This document shows positions 1 to 7,971 of a stretch of DNA of 13,270 bases, piece by piece; the first letter of the stretch is position 1; each line of letters begins with the position of its first letter. The notes beneath the pieces were generated by a model, which did no database searches, was not told the DNA's origin, and saw only the letters and a list, made by a program, of their open reading frames with translations. The stretch comes from Bacteroidales bacterium (GTDB taxonomy: Bacteria; Bacteroidota; Bacteroidia; Bacteroidales; ML635J-15): assembly GCA_028697515.1 (NCBI GenBank), contig JAQVEY010000022.1:1-13270 (forward strand), written 5' to 3'. Both the position numbers and the translations under genes were made by a program.

Positions 1-278
1 CTTACGATTACAATCTGATTGACAAATCAGCAGAGAAGATTCTTAAGACTGTAAAAACAACCGGCGCTGTTGTTAGAGGACCTATTCCTTTGCCAACACA
101 CAAACGTATTTTTACTGTGAATCGTTCGACATTCGTAAATAAAAAATCCAGAGAACAGTTTGAACTTAGTTCATATAAGCGTTTATTGGATATTTACAGC
201 ACAACATCAAAGACAATAGATGCTTTGATGAAATTAGAGCTTCCAAGTGGAGTAGATGTAGAAATTAAAGCAAGTTAA
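1..278 (+). CDS. rpsJ: 30S ribosomal protein uS10 (S10), 5' end missing
   Basis: Small-subunit protein of the 30S head; in E. coli it also serves as NusE in transcription antitermination. The reading frame is open from the window edge (first whole codon at position 3) to TAA at 276-278, giving 91 visible residues. About 10-11 N-terminal residues are missing compared with the usual 101-103 aa. The family signatures GPIPLPT and [18 protein letters not shown] are present, as is the C-terminal [16 protein letters not shown] segment. The ATG-like codon at position 90 lies within the conserved GPIPLPT region and is not the true start, because clear S10 sequence ([14 protein letters not shown]) lies upstream in the same frame. 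It is the first gene of the S10-type block, 18 bp ahead of rplC. Identification is secure. Confidence 0.97.
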   Translation, partial: YDYNLIDKSAEKILKTVKTTGAVVRGPIPLPTHKRIFTVNRSTFVNKKSREQFELSSYKRLLDIYSTTSKTIDALMKLELPSGVDVEIKAS

Positions 279-296
279 ATTTTAAAACAAATTGAA

Positions 297-938
297 ATGC
301 AAGGAATTATTGGTAAAAAATTAGGTATGACTTCCATTTACAGTGTTGAGGGAAAGAATATTCCATGCACTGTTGTCGAAGCAGGGCCTTGTGTAGTAAC
401 ACAGATCCGTAATATGGAAACTGATGGTTATGAAGCAGTGCAGCTGGCTTTCGATGATATTAAGGAAAAGCATACGACCAAAGCAATGAAAGGTCATTTT
501 GCGAAAGCAGGAACAGGTCCGAAAAGAAAAGTTGTAGAATTTAAAGAATTCGGAAAAATTAAAAAAGGTGAAAATTTTGAAGATGTAGTTGTCGGAGACA
601 ATATCACAGTCGGTATTTTTATTGAAGGTGAATGGTGTGATGTTATTGGAACATCCAAAGGAAAGGGATTTCAGGGCGTTGTTAAAAGACATGGATTTTC
701 GGGGGTTAATGATGCGACTCATGGTCAGCACAACAGACTGAGAAAACCAGGATCATTAGGAGCATCTTCATGGCCATCAAGAGTATTCAAAGGAATGAGA
801 ATGGGTGGTCGCACTGGTGGAGATACCGTTAAAATGATAAGCTTGAGAGTGTTAAAAGTTATTCCGGAAAATAACCTTCTATTAATTAAAGGTTCTATAC
901 CGGGATCAAAAGGTTCATATATAATTATAGAAAGATAA
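297..938 (+). CDS. rplC: 50S ribosomal protein uL3 (L3)
   Basis: Early-assembly large-subunit protein that binds 23S rRNA and sends a long finger towards the peptidyl-transferase centre. The 213-residue length is normal. The N-terminus ([15 protein letters not shown]) is the classic L3 start and fixes the ATG. The central motif [14 protein letters not shown] (about 121-134) and the [13 protein letters not shown] stretch (about 163-175) are the most conserved parts of the family. In the finger, the glutamine that PrmB methylates in E. coli (PGSIGQ) is replaced by Ala156 (PGSLGA), which I believe is usual in Bacteroidota. The stop codon overlaps the rplD start by one base (TAATG), so translation of the two is probably coupled. 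No Shine-Dalgarno sequence is seen upstream. Confidence 0.98.
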   Translation: MQGIIGKKLGMTSIYSVEGKNIPCTVVEAGPCVVTQIRNMETDGYEAVQLAFDDIKEKHTTKAMKGHFAKAGTGPKRKVVEFKEFGKIKKGENFEDVVVGDNITVGIFIEGEWCDVIGTSKGKGFQGVVKRHGFSGVNDATHGQHNRLRKPGSLGASSWPSRVFKGMRMGGRTGGDTVKMISLRVLKVIPENNLLLIKGSIPGSKGSYIIIER

Positions 939-1564
939 TGAAAGTATCAGTATATAATAAAACGGGAGAGGAAACCGGAAAAAAGATAGAACTCAATGAT
1001 TCAATCTTTGCAATTCAACCAAATGATCATGCAATATACCTTGATTGTAAACAGAATATGGCAAATAAACGCCAAGGTACACACTCTTCTTTACATCGTG
1101 GTATTGTTTCTGGAAGTACAAGAAAATTAAAACGTCAGAAAGGCACAGGAACTGCCAGAGCAGGAAGTATTAAAAGCCCTTTATTTAGAGGTGGAGGAAG
1201 AGTATTTGGTCCAGAACCTAGAATTTATAATTTTAAGTTGAATAAAAAACTTAAAAGATTGGCTCGTAAATCGGCATTATCATATCGTGCTCAGGAAAAT
1301 AATATTTTTGTTGTTGATAACCTCCTTTTTGATGACATTAAAACCAAGAATATTATTGGGTTAAAAAATAATTTTAAAATTATTGATAAAAAAATTCTTT
1401 TAGTTGTAGCAGAATCAAATAAAAATGTATATTTGTCTTCTCGAAATTTAAGAGACGTAAACGTTGTAACTGCCTCAGAATTAAGTACTTACGACATTAT
1501 GTGGGCTTCAATTTTGATGATTGAAGAGAAGTCAATTGACGTTTTTGAGAATTATTTAGCTTAA
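938..1564 (+). CDS. rplD: 50S ribosomal protein uL4 (L4)
   Basis: Large-subunit protein whose extended loop lines the constriction of the peptide exit tunnel beside uL22. It is 208 residues long, as expected. The tunnel loop is recognisable from the RKLKRQKGTGTARAGS stretch and the following PLFRGGGRVFGPEPR (about 62-94), with the usual dense Arg, Lys and Gly content. The globular part ends with the alpha/beta segment containing VTASELSTYDIMWAS. In E. coli, L4 represses its own S10 operon through the leader RNA; that leader would lie upstream of this window, so regulation here cannot be judged. The ATG overlaps the last base of the rplC stop codon. The next gene, rplW, starts after 12 bp. Confidence 0.97.
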   Translation: MKVSVYNKTGEETGKKIELNDSIFAIQPNDHAIYLDCKQNMANKRQGTHSSLHRGIVSGSTRKLKRQKGTGTARAGSIKSPLFRGGGRVFGPEPRIYNFKLNKKLKRLARKSALSYRAQENNIFVVDNLLFDDIKTKNIIGLKNNFKIIDKKILLVVAESNKNVYLSSRNLRDVNVVTASELSTYDIMWASILMIEEKSIDVFENYLA

Positions 1565-1576
1565 AAAGACAGAAAA

Positions 1577-1867
1577 ATGGATATTTTGATTAAACCGATA
1601 GTAACCGAAAAAATGACGAAACAGAGTGAAACTTTGAATCGTTATGGTTTTATTGTGGATAAACGTGCCGACAAATTGCAGATAAGAAGTGCTATTGAAA
1701 AAATGTATGGTGTAAACGTAAAAGCTGTTAATACTATTAGATATAGTGGTAAAACAAAAAGCCGCTATACAAAAGCAGGATTACAGAGTGGAAAGACCAA
1801 TGCATTTAAAAAAGCAATCGTAACATTGGCACAGGGAGAAGTAATAGATTTTTATAGCAACATTTAA
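1577..1867 (+). CDS. rplW: 50S ribosomal protein uL23 (L23)
   Basis: Sits at the rim of the peptide exit tunnel, where trigger factor, SRP and the Sec translocon dock. The 96-residue length is typical. The N-terminal ILIKPIVTEKM is the standard family opening and supports the ATG. It is followed by YGFIVDKRADKLQIRSAIEKMYGV and by VNTIRYSGKTKSRYT, the rRNA-binding loop. It lies between rplD (12 bp) and rplB (9 bp) in the universal L3-L4-L23-L2 order. The leader is A-rich (GACAGAAAA before ATG) without a Shine-Dalgarno motif. Confidence 0.97.
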   Translation: MDILIKPIVTEKMTKQSETLNRYGFIVDKRADKLQIRSAIEKMYGVNVKAVNTIRYSGKTKSRYTKAGLQSGKTNAFKKAIVTLAQGEVIDFYSNI

Positions 1868-1876
1868 ATAATAGAA

Positions 1877-2701
1877 ATGGCTTTAAGAAAATTAAATCCG
1901 ACAACACCGGGTCAAAGATTTAAACTGATTAGCGCATTTGATGATATCACATGCTCTGTTCCTGAGAAATCTTTGTTGGTACCGATTAGAAAATCCGGGG
2001 GAAGAAATAATCAGGGTAAAATGACTATGCGTTATATTGGCGGTGGTCATAAAAGAAATTACAGACTGATTGACTTCAAAAGAGAACGTGATGGAATGAA
2101 AGCAATAGTAAAAACTATAGAATATGATCCTAATCGTTCGGCTCGTATTGCTTTAGTTACTTACGAAGACGGTCAGAAAAGATATATTATTGCTCCAAAC
2201 GGTCTGCAAGTAGGACAAATACTTGAATCAGGAAAAGGCGTTGCTCCAGAATTAGGAAACACTTTATTTTTAAGTGATATTCCCCTTGGAACAGTAGTTC
2301 ATAATATTGAATTAAGACCTGGTCAGGGTGCTGTAATTGCAAGAAGCGCAGGTTCATATGCACAGTTGGTTTCCAGAGAAGACAAATATGCAATATTGAA
2401 GATGCCTTCAGGTGAAATGCGTAAGATTCTTGTTGTATGTAAAGCTACAATAGGAAGCGTATCTAATTCTGACCATGCTTTAGAGAGTTATGGGAAAGCA
2501 GGTCGCACAAGATGGATGGGTAGACGTCCCAGAGTAAGGGGGGTTGTTATGAATCCTGTTGATCATCCAATGGGTGGTGGTGAAGGTAGAGCTTCGGGTG
2601 GACATCCGCGTTCGAGAAAGGGATTACTTGCTAAAGGTTATAAAACACGTAGCAAGAAGAAAGAATCCAATAAATATATAATTGAAAGTAGGAAAAAGTA
2701 A
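1877..2701 (+). CDS. rplB: 50S ribosomal protein uL2 (L2)
   Basis: Core large-subunit protein needed for subunit association and for shaping the peptidyl-transferase region. It has 274 residues, the full family length. Visible are the N-terminal [20 protein letters not shown] (about 40-59), the OB-fold region with [13 protein letters not shown], the SH3-like domain with [11 protein letters not shown] and SGEMRK, and the C-terminal [17 protein letters not shown] followed by [14 protein letters not shown]. His230, matching the functionally important E. coli His229 in VDHP, is kept. The next His of the common HPHGGGEG motif is Met232 here, which I recall as the Bacteroidota form. The basic tail is complete (KYIIESRKK). 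Rare-codon or transfer signs are not apparent. Confidence 0.98.
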   Translation: MALRKLNPTTPGQRFKLISAFDDITCSVPEKSLLVPIRKSGGRNNQGKMTMRYIGGGHKRNYRLIDFKRERDGMKAIVKTIEYDPNRSARIALVTYEDGQKRYIIAPNGLQVGQILESGKGVAPELGNTLFLSDIPLGTVVHNIELRPGQGAVIARSAGSYAQLVSREDKYAILKMPSGEMRKILVVCKATIGSVSNSDHALESYGKAGRTRWMGRRPRVRGVVMNPVDHPMGGGEGRASGGHPRSRKGLLAKGYKTRSKKKESNKYIIESRKK

Positions 2702-2711
2702 AAGCTGAATT

Positions 2712-2981
2712 ATGAGCAGATCACTAAAAAAAGGACCATTTATAGACTTCAGTTTAGAGAAGAAAGTAGTTGCAATGAATGCAAGTGGGAAAAAGACGGC
2801 CATTAAAACATGGGCAAGAGCTTCGGTTATTCCACCGGAATTCGTTGGTCATACTTTTGCAGTACATAACGGGAATAAATTTATCCCAGTCTATGTAACC
2901 GAAAATATGGTTGGGCATAAATTAGGAGAGTTTTCTCCTACTAGAACTTTCAGAGGTCATGGTGGTAAAAAGAACAAATAA
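2712..2981 (+). CDS. rpsS: 30S ribosomal protein uS19 (S19)
   Basis: Small-subunit head protein that pairs with uS13 and contacts the large subunit and the A-site tRNA. It is 89 residues long, a normal length. The N-terminal [12 protein letters not shown] is diagnostic and fixes the start. The central [24 protein letters not shown] and the C-terminal [22 protein letters not shown] are textbook uS19. It sits between rplB and rplV with gaps of 10 and 12 bp, the conserved order of the S10 block. No Shine-Dalgarno sequence is seen in the short leader. Confidence 0.98.
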   Translation: MSRSLKKGPFIDFSLEKKVVAMNASGKKTAIKTWARASVIPPEFVGHTFAVHNGNKFIPVYVTENMVGHKLGEFSPTRTFRGHGGKKNK

Positions 2982-2993
2982 TAATTAGGTACT

Positions 2994-3416
2994 ATGGGTG
3001 CAAGAAAAAGAATAAAAGCAGACAAGATAAAAGAAGATAAAAGCTTAAATAGCTTTGCTATTCTTCGTAATTGTCCCAGTTCTCCGCGAAAAATGAGACT
3101 CGTGGCAGATCTAATCAGAGGTATTGATGTTGACAAAGCTTTGGACATATTAAAGTATTCATCAAAAGTAGCTTCACGCGACATTGAAAAATTGTTGAAA
3201 TCAGCAGTTTCAAATTGGCAGGCTAAAAATGAGGGGAAAAGAATGGAAGATGCAGGACTTTTCGTGAGAGAAATTTATGTAAACGAAGGACGAGCTCTTA
3301 AAAGAGTTAGACCGGCACCTCAGGGCAGAGCCAATAGAATTAAGAAGAGGTCAAACCATGTAACTCTAGTGGTAGATAGTAAAATCGAAAAAGAAATTGT
3401 TAACGAAAACGAATAA
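2994..3416 (+). CDS. rplV: 50S ribosomal protein uL22 (L22)
   Basis: Large-subunit protein whose beta-hairpin forms the exit-tunnel constriction together with uL4. The 140-residue length includes an N-terminal extension of about 17 residues rich in Lys and Asp or Glu, and an acidic C-terminal tail (KEIVNENE), compared with the 110 aa E. coli protein. Longer forms are common in this phylum. The core starts near [17 protein letters not shown] (about 27-43), continues with [10 protein letters not shown], and includes the hairpin [19 protein letters not shown] (about 98-116) with its conserved basic tip. The ATG at 2994 is the only close candidate that keeps a small intergenic gap (12 bp after rpsS). 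rpsC starts 5 bp downstream. Confidence 0.96.
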   Translation: MGARKRIKADKIKEDKSLNSFAILRNCPSSPRKMRLVADLIRGIDVDKALDILKYSSKVASRDIEKLLKSAVSNWQAKNEGKRMEDAGLFVREIYVNEGRALKRVRPAPQGRANRIKKRSNHVTLVVDSKIEKEIVNENE

Positions 3417-3421
3417 TATTC

Positions 3422-4144
3422 ATGGGACAAAAATGTAATCCGATAAGTAACAGATTAGGAATAATCAAAGGTTGGGATTCCAATTGGTTTGGAGGTAAAA
3501 AGTATGCCGACAAGCTTTCAGAAGATGCCAGTATAAGACGTTATTTAAATGCTCGTTTGGATAAAGCTAGTGTTTCAAAGATTATTATTGAAAGATCTTT
3601 GAAAATGATAACAATTACAATTAATACAGCTCGTCCTGGTTTTGTAATTGGTAAAGGGGGAGATGAAGTTGATAAATTGCGTGAAGAATTAAAGAAAATA
3701 ACCAATAAGGATGTTCAAATCAATATTTATGAAATTAAACGTCCTGAGTTAGAAGCTGAATTGGTAGCTAATAACGTTGCACGTCAAATCGAAGGTAAAA
3801 TTGCATATCGCCGTGCTGTAAAAATGGCTATTGCATCTACCATGAGAATGGGTGCAGAAGGGATTAAAATTCAGTGTTCAGGTCGTTTAAACGGTGCTGA
3901 AATGGCTAGAAGTGAGATGTATAAAGAGGGTAGAACGCCATTACATACTTTAAGAGCCGATATAGATTATGCTTTAGCAGAAGCATTAACAAAAACTGGA
4001 TTAATAGGTGTGAAGGTTTGGATTTGTAGAGGTGAGATTTACGGTAAAAGAGACTTGTCTCCAAATCTAGGTAAATCAGTACAGGGTAAGAAAGCACAAA
4101 ATCCTGAACAGAGGGGTAATAATAATAGAAGAAGAAAAAAATAA
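3422..4144 (+). CDS. rpsC: 30S ribosomal protein uS3 (S3)
   Basis: Small-subunit head protein at the mRNA entry channel, where with uS4 and uS5 it contributes to mRNA unwinding. It has 240 residues. The N-terminal [20 protein letters not shown] is typical. A type II KH domain carries the GKGG loop at about 77-80 ([19 protein letters not shown]). The C-terminal S3 domain contains [12 protein letters not shown] and the [16 protein letters not shown] segment. The tail is basic and rich in Asn and Arg ([10 protein letters not shown]). Gaps are 5 bp to rplV and 18 bp to rplP. Confidence 0.98.
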   Translation: MGQKCNPISNRLGIIKGWDSNWFGGKKYADKLSEDASIRRYLNARLDKASVSKIIIERSLKMITITINTARPGFVIGKGGDEVDKLREELKKITNKDVQINIYEIKRPELEAELVANNVARQIEGKIAYRRAVKMAIASTMRMGAEGIKIQCSGRLNGAEMARSEMYKEGRTPLHTLRADIDYALAEALTKTGLIGVKVWICRGEIYGKRDLSPNLGKSVQGKKAQNPEQRGNNNRRRKK

Positions 4145-4162
4145 TTTTGAAAAGATAGAGCT

Positions 4163-4588
4163 ATGTTACAGCCAAAAAAGTCAAAATATAGAAGACAACA
4201 AAAAGGTAAAATGAAAGGGAACGCCAAACGTGGTAGCGATATCGCTTTTGGATCATTTGCAATAAAAGCTTTAGAACAATCCTGGATAACAGGTCGTCAG
4301 ATTGAAGCTGCCCGTATTGCCGTAACTAGAAAAATGCAACGTCAGGGGCAGATTTGGATACGAATATTTCCAGATAAACCTATTACCAAGAAACCTGCTG
4401 AAGTACGTATGGGTAAAGGTAAAGGAGCTCCTGAAGGTTTTGTTGCAAGGGTTACTCCAGGTAGAATACTTTTCGAAGCTGATGGTGTACCGTTTGATGT
4501 TGCAAAAGAAGCTTTGAGATTAGCTGCTCAAAAACTTCCAATCAAGACAAAGTTTGTTGTCAGACATGATTATGATTATAACGAATAA
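4163..4588 (+). CDS. rplP: 50S ribosomal protein uL16 (L16)
   Basis: Large-subunit protein in the central protuberance area that helps position A- and P-site tRNA. It is 141 residues long, close to the usual 136-144. The start [19 protein letters not shown] is diagnostic. The core contains [25 protein letters not shown], the [19 protein letters not shown] segment and [17 protein letters not shown]. Arg82 in the VRMGKGKG loop corresponds to E. coli Arg81, the residue hydroxylated by YcfD there; whether it is modified here cannot be told. The end [11 protein letters not shown] is also standard. It precedes rpmC by 11 bp, as in most bacteria. Confidence 0.98.
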   Translation: MLQPKKSKYRRQQKGKMKGNAKRGSDIAFGSFAIKALEQSWITGRQIEAARIAVTRKMQRQGQIWIRIFPDKPITKKPAEVRMGKGKGAPEGFVARVTPGRILFEADGVPFDVAKEALRLAAQKLPIKTKFVVRHDYDYNE

Positions 4589-4599
4589 ATCGCTAAGTG

Positions 4600-4800
4600 A
4601 TGAAAAATAAAGAAATTACAGGGTTAACTACCAAAGAAATTGTTGAGAAGATAGACTCTGAACAATTAAATCTGACAAAACTCAGAATGGGTCATGCTGT
4701 TTCTCCTTTGGAAAATCCTCAACGATTAAAAGAGGTCAGAAGACTTATTGCTCGATTAAAGACTGAGCTTCGTAAAAGAGAATTAACCGCTATAAAATAA
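4600..4800 (+). CDS. rpmC: 50S ribosomal protein uL29 (L29)
   Basis: Small two-helix protein near the peptide exit tunnel, next to uL23. It is 66 residues from the ATG at 4600. A GTG codon lies directly upstream at 4597 in the same frame and would add one residue. I prefer the ATG because [14 protein letters not shown] matches the family N-terminus (MKxxEIrxLs). The coiled helical hairpin includes the conserved [28 protein letters not shown]. It lies in the standard L16-L29-S17 order with gaps of 11 and 8 bp. Identification is firm; only the start is slightly uncertain. Confidence 0.95.
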   Translation: MKNKEITGLTTKEIVEKIDSEQLNLTKLRMGHAVSPLENPQRLKEVRRLIARLKTELRKRELTAIK

Positions 4801-4808
4801 GGTTTGTT

Positions 4809-5066
4809 ATGGAAAACAGAAATTTAAGAAAAGAACGTATAGGTATTGTAGTAAGCAATAAAATGGAGAAATCTATCGTGGTGGCTGTTAAAAGAAAAGA
4901 AAAACACCCCAAATACGGTAAGTTTGTTAATAAAACAAAGAAATTTGTTGCTCACGACGAAACAAATACTTGTGATATAGGTGATGTTGTTCAAATTATG
5001 GAAACACGTCCCTTAAGTAAAAATAAAAGCTGGAGATTAGTTAATATTATTGAAAAAGTTAAATAG
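4809..5066 (+). CDS. rpsQ: 30S ribosomal protein uS17 (S17)
   Basis: Primary 16S rRNA-binding protein with an OB-fold, acting early in 30S assembly. It has 85 residues, the usual size. The opening [27 protein letters not shown] contains the family motif G-x-V-S-x-K-M-x-K-(ST). The middle [19 protein letters not shown] and the segment [22 protein letters not shown] are diagnostic. AAGG occurs a few bases ahead of the start (around 4799-4802), but it overlaps the previous stop codon and is too short to call a ribosome binding site. The next gene, rplN, starts only 2 bp after this stop. Confidence 0.97.
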   Translation: MENRNLRKERIGIVVSNKMEKSIVVAVKRKEKHPKYGKFVNKTKKFVAHDETNTCDIGDVVQIMETRPLSKNKSWRLVNIIEKVK

Positions 5067-5068
5067 TC

Positions 5069-5437
5069 ATGATACAACAGGAAAGTAGATTGAATGTTGC
5101 TGATAACAGCGGAGCAAAGGAAGTTCTTTGTATCCGTGTCCTTGGTGGTACTGCTAGAAAGTATGCCTCAATTGGAGATAAAATTGTTGTCAGTGTCAAA
5201 AACGCCCTACCAGGAGGGGATATTAAAAAAGGAACTGTAAGTAAAGCAGTTATAGTTAGAGTTAAAAAGGAAGTAAGGCGCCAAGATGGATCTTATATAA
5301 GGTTTGATGATAATGCATGTGTGTTATTGACGGCAGTGGGAGAATTAAGAGGAACTCGTATATTTGGTCCGGTAGCAAGAGAATTGCGTGAGAAACAGTA
5401 TATGAAGATTGTATCATTGGCACCAGAAGTATTATAA
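5069..5437 (+). CDS. rplN: 50S ribosomal protein uL14 (L14)
   Basis: Large-subunit protein at the subunit interface that contacts 16S rRNA helix 14 and is the docking site of the silencing factor RsfS. It is 122 residues long, the near-invariant family length. The start [27 protein letters not shown] is textbook. Downstream, [40 protein letters not shown] and [13 protein letters not shown] complete the signature. It corresponds to the first gene of the E. coli spc operon, but here only 2 bp separate it from rpsQ. A separate spc promoter in that gap is therefore impossible, though one inside rpsQ cannot be excluded. Confidence 0.98.
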   Translation: MIQQESRLNVADNSGAKEVLCIRVLGGTARKYASIGDKIVVSVKNALPGGDIKKGTVSKAVIVRVKKEVRRQDGSYIRFDDNACVLLTAVGELRGTRIFGPVARELREKQYMKIVSLAPEVL

Positions 5438-5448
5438 AATTTATAGTG

Positions 5449-5775
5449 ATGGCTAATAAAAAATTACATATTAAGAAAGGCGACACCGTTTATGTTATTT
5501 CAGGTGAGTCGAAAGGTCAGCAAGGTAGAGTTCTTCAAGTTATGAGAATCAAAGAACAAGCAATTGTTGAAGGAGTAAATCTTATTTCTAAACATCAAAA
5601 ACCAAGCTCTAAGCATCCACAAGGTGGAATCATTAAAAAAGAAGCTGGTATTCATATCTCTAATCTGATGCTGGTAGAACCTAAAACAGGAAAACCTACA
5701 CGCATTGGACGTAAAAGAAATGAAGATGGTAAATTGGTACGTATTTCTAAAAAATCTGGAGAGGAGATTAAATAA
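5449..5775 (+). CDS. rplX: 50S ribosomal protein uL24 (L24)
   Basis: Assembly-initiator protein that binds the 5' end of 23S rRNA. It is 108 residues from the ATG at 5449. An in-frame GTG at 5446 directly precedes it, but [19 protein letters not shown] is the family-like start. A KOW motif spans about residues 8-31 ([20 protein letters not shown]). The rest contains [34 protein letters not shown], all characteristic. The last codons read SGEEIK, and their DNA forms a purine-rich GGAGAGGAG just ahead of the overlapping rplE start (TAATG). Neighbour order L14-L24-L5 is universal in bacteria. Confidence 0.97.
   Translation: MANKKLHIKKGDTVYVISGESKGQQGRVLQVMRIKEQAIVEGVNLISKHQKPSSKHPQGGIIKKEAGIHISNLMLVEPKTGKPTRIGRKRNEDGKLVRISKKSGEEIK
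5758..5766 (+). promoter_or_regulatory. Shine-Dalgarno-like sequence ahead of rplE
   Basis: GGAGAGGAG ends 8 bases before the rplE ATG at 5775, a good match in sequence and spacing to a Shine-Dalgarno element. It lies inside the last codons of rplX (Gly-Glu-Glu, using GAG GAG). Of the 28 gene starts visible here it is the only one with such a strong match; the others have A-rich or AT-rich leaders. It may be a real ribosome binding site or only the by-product of coding for Gly-Glu-Glu. Confidence 0.4.
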
Positions 5776-6338
5776 TGGAGAAGAAATTTATCCCGACATT
5801 GAAGAAACAATATAAGGAAGAAATTATCCCGACACTAATGAAAGAATTCGGGTATAAAAGTGTAATGCAAGTACCAAAACTTGAAAAAATTGTAATTAAT
5901 CAGGGGCTTGGACAGGCAATAGCCGATAAGAAACTTATTGATATTGCTATTGAAGAATTAACTACTATTACTGGTCAAAAGGCTGTTTCGACAGTATCTA
6001 AAAAAGATATTTCGAATTTTAAGTTACGTAAAAAAATGCCTATTGGCGTTAGAGTAACTTTGCGTAGAGACAGAATGTACGAGTTTCTTGAAAGACTTGT
6101 TGCAGTTGCTTTACCACGTATTAGAGATTTTCGTGGTGTAAATTACAAATTTGATGGTAAAGGAAATTATACCTTAGGTATTAGTGAGCAAATTATTTAT
6201 CCAGAAATTGATATTGATAAGATAAATAGAATTTTAGGTATGGATATAACCTTTGTTACATCAGCAAACACTGATGAAGAAGGATATGCATTATTAAAAC
6301 ATTTTGGTTTTCCGTTTAAAAACTTAAAAAAGAGTTAG
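5775..6338 (+). CDS. rplE: 50S ribosomal protein uL5 (L5)
   Basis: Binds 5S rRNA and helps install it in the central protuberance; it also touches P-site tRNA and the head of the small subunit. It is 187 residues, the usual size. Recognisable parts are [22 protein letters not shown] (about 25-46), [33 protein letters not shown] and [19 protein letters not shown]. The C-terminal segment from [16 protein letters not shown] to [24 protein letters not shown] completes the match. The ATG shares its A with the rplX stop codon, and a Shine-Dalgarno-like GGAGAGGAG lies 8 bases upstream, so it could start both by coupling and by direct initiation. rpsN follows after one base. Confidence 0.98.
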   Translation: MEKKFIPTLKKQYKEEIIPTLMKEFGYKSVMQVPKLEKIVINQGLGQAIADKKLIDIAIEELTTITGQKAVSTVSKKDISNFKLRKKMPIGVRVTLRRDRMYEFLERLVAVALPRIRDFRGVNYKFDGKGNYTLGISEQIIYPEIDIDKINRILGMDITFVTSANTDEEGYALLKHFGFPFKNLKKS

Positions 6339-6339
6339 T

Positions 6340-6609
6340 ATGGCAAAAGAATCAATGATAGCACGAGAAGTCAAAAGACTTAAATTGGTAGAAAAGTACG
6401 CTGCTAAGCGAGAAAAGTTTAAAGCAGAGGGGAACTTTGAGGCTCTTCATAGTTTGCCAAAAAATTCTTCAAAAATTAGACTTCATAATCGTTGTAGTCA
6501 AACAGGAAGACCTAAAGGATATATAAGACAGTTCGGAGTAAGTCGTATCGTTTTTCGCGAAATGGCATCAGCCGGATTGATCCCAGGTGTAAAAAAAGCT
6601 AGTTGGTAA
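6340..6609 (+). CDS. rpsN: 30S ribosomal protein uS14 (S14), zinc-free long form
   Basis: Late-assembling protein of the 30S head near uS3 and uS10. The 89-residue length marks the long form; the short zinc-binding form has about 61 residues. The zinc form carries two CxxC pairs; here only a single Cys is present, in [22 protein letters not shown] (about 48-69), so this is the C-minus type. The start [24 protein letters not shown] and the end [17 protein letters not shown] are standard. It starts one base after the rplE stop, in the usual L5-S14-S8 order. Confidence 0.97.
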   Translation: MAKESMIAREVKRLKLVEKYAAKREKFKAEGNFEALHSLPKNSSKIRLHNRCSQTGRPKGYIRQFGVSRIVFREMASAGLIPGVKKASW

Positions 6610-6627
6610 TAATTAAAAATTTGAATA

Positions 6628-7023
6628 ATGACTGATCCAATTGCAGATTATTTAACCAGAATCAGAAATGCCGTAATGGCAGGACACAAAATTGTGGAGA
6701 TTCCAGGTTCTAACCTTAAAAAAGAAATTACGAAAGTACTTTTCGAAAAAGGTTATATATTGAATTATAAGTTTGAGGATATCGGTTATCAGGGTAATAT
6801 TAAAATTGCATTGAAATATCATCCGGTAACCAAAGCTTCTGCTATTAAAAAAATTGAGAGAATTAGTAAACCCGGTTTGAGAAAGTATGTAAATTCCGAA
6901 AATCTACCAAGAGTTTTAAATGGTTTAGGAATTGCAATTTTATCGACTAACAAAGGGGTTATGACCGACAAAGAAGCAAATAAAGAAAAAGTCGGCGGTG
7001 AAGTATTGTGTTACGTTTATTAA
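6628..7023 (+). CDS. rpsH: 30S ribosomal protein uS8 (S8)
   Basis: Primary 16S rRNA-binding protein of the central domain. It is 131 residues long, as normal. The start [20 protein letters not shown] is diagnostic. The N-terminal half contains the helix with [12 protein letters not shown], and the C-terminal half has [39 protein letters not shown] and the end GGEVLCYVY. In E. coli S8 represses the spc operon by binding mRNA near the start of rplE. The rplX/rplE junction here is the position to compare, but I could not identify a matching RNA structure by eye. Gaps are 18 bp upstream and 11 bp downstream. Confidence 0.98.
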   Translation: MTDPIADYLTRIRNAVMAGHKIVEIPGSNLKKEITKVLFEKGYILNYKFEDIGYQGNIKIALKYHPVTKASAIKKIERISKPGLRKYVNSENLPRVLNGLGIAILSTNKGVMTDKEANKEKVGGEVLCYVY

Positions 7024-7034
7024 AAAATTGAAGA

Positions 7035-7589
7035 ATGTCACGAATCGGTAAATTACCCATATCAATACCTGCTAATGTTAATGTAACAATTGGTAATGAT
7101 AACCTTATTACTGTTAAAGGGCCTTTAGGCGAACTTAAACAAAAGGTAGATACTGCTATAACAGTTCAGATGGAAAATAATATAATTACTGTTACAAGAC
7201 CTAGCGATGAAAAAGAACATAGGTCAAAACATGGTCTTTACAGATCATTAATCGCTAATATGGTCAAAGGTGTATCAGAAGGTTTTTCAACAAATCAGGA
7301 ATTTGTAGGAGTTGGTTATAAGGCTGAGTTGAATGGACAGGTGCTTGAGATGGCATTAGGTTATTCACATAGTATTTTGTTCGAACTTCCTAAAGAAATT
7401 CAGGCAGAATGCAAAAGTGAAAAACGTGGAAATACAATCTTAACAATGAAATGTATTGATAAACAGTTGCTTGGTCAAGTAGCTGCAAAAATACGTTCAT
7501 TACGTCCACCTGAACCGTATAAAGGTAAGGGGATAAAGTTTGTAAACGAAGAGTTACGTAGAAAAGCCGGGAAGTCGGCTAAAGTTTAA
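7035..7589 (+). CDS. rplF: 50S ribosomal protein uL6 (L6)
   Basis: Large-subunit protein near the factor-binding centre, at the base of the stalk next to the sarcin-ricin loop. It has 184 residues and the two-repeat fold of the family. The N-terminal repeat begins MSRIGKLPISIPANV and contains VKGPLGEL. The linker HGLYRSLIANMVKGVSEGF (about 66-84) joins it to the second repeat, with VGVGYKAELNGQVLEMALGYSH. The conserved end is IRSLRPPEPYKGKGIKFVNEELRRKAGKS. Leader AAAAATTGAAGA before ATG has no strong Shine-Dalgarno sequence. Confidence 0.98.
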   Translation: MSRIGKLPISIPANVNVTIGNDNLITVKGPLGELKQKVDTAITVQMENNIITVTRPSDEKEHRSKHGLYRSLIANMVKGVSEGFSTNQEFVGVGYKAELNGQVLEMALGYSHSILFELPKEIQAECKSEKRGNTILTMKCIDKQLLGQVAAKIRSLRPPEPYKGKGIKFVNEELRRKAGKSAKV

Positions 7590-7608
7590 TTTGTAAAAAA
7601 TTGAAAAA

Positions 7609-7965
7609 ATGGCTTTTTCTAAAATAGAAAGAAGAGAAAAAATAAAACGCAGCATCAGAACCAAAGTTCTAGGTACTGCTGAAAAACCAAGAATGTCTGT
7701 TTTTCGTAGCAACAAACAGATCAGTGTTCAGGTTATTGATGATGTTAATGCACATACTATTGTTTCTGCAACATCTAAAAATAAGGAAATTGAGACTGTA
7801 AAAGCTACAAAAACTCAAAAAGCAACAATGGTTGGAAAACTAATTGCTAAAGTTGCAATTGAAGCAGGAATTACTCAAGTGGTTTTTGATAGAAATGGTT
7901 ACTTGTATCATGGTAAAGTTAAAGCTTTAGCTGAAGGTGCAAGAGAAGGTGGACTTAAACTATAA
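7609..7965 (+). CDS. rplR: 50S ribosomal protein uL18 (L18)
   Basis: Binds 5S rRNA in the central protuberance together with uL5 and bL25-type proteins. It has 118 residues, the usual length. The basic N-terminal tail ([16 protein letters not shown]) contacts 5S rRNA. The folded part starts at [20 protein letters not shown] and ends with the highly conserved [28 protein letters not shown]. It lies between rplF (19 bp) and rpsE (6 bp) in the usual L6-L18-S5 order. Confidence 0.97.
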   Translation: MAFSKIERREKIKRSIRTKVLGTAEKPRMSVFRSNKQISVQVIDDVNAHTIVSATSKNKEIETVKATKTQKATMVGKLIAKVAIEAGITQVVFDRNGYLYHGKVKALAEGAREGGLKL

Positions 7966-7971
7966 TAAGAT

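Noticed and set aside
321..731. Open frame of 136 codons on the minus strand opposite rplC
   Set aside because: It lies wholly inside the well-conserved rplC gene, its translation is rich in Phe, Asn and Ser with no recognisable domain, and it has no separate leader. It is a shadow of the sense gene's codon use.
5446..5451. Upstream alternative start GTG for rplX, and similar GTG or TTG codons before rpmC, rpmD and map
   Set aside because: In each case the ATG one or two codons downstream gives the family-typical N-terminus, so the non-ATG codon is probably just leader sequence.
5788..5834. An 11-base exact repeat (TTATCCCGACA at 5788 and 5824) giving a 12-residue near-duplication IPTLKKQY / IPTLMKEF at the uL5 N-terminus
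   Set aside because: The offset is in frame, but the pattern P-x-L followed by a second P-x-L-x-x-x-F-G-Y occurs in ordinary uL5 proteins. The repeat reflects the family sequence and not a new element.
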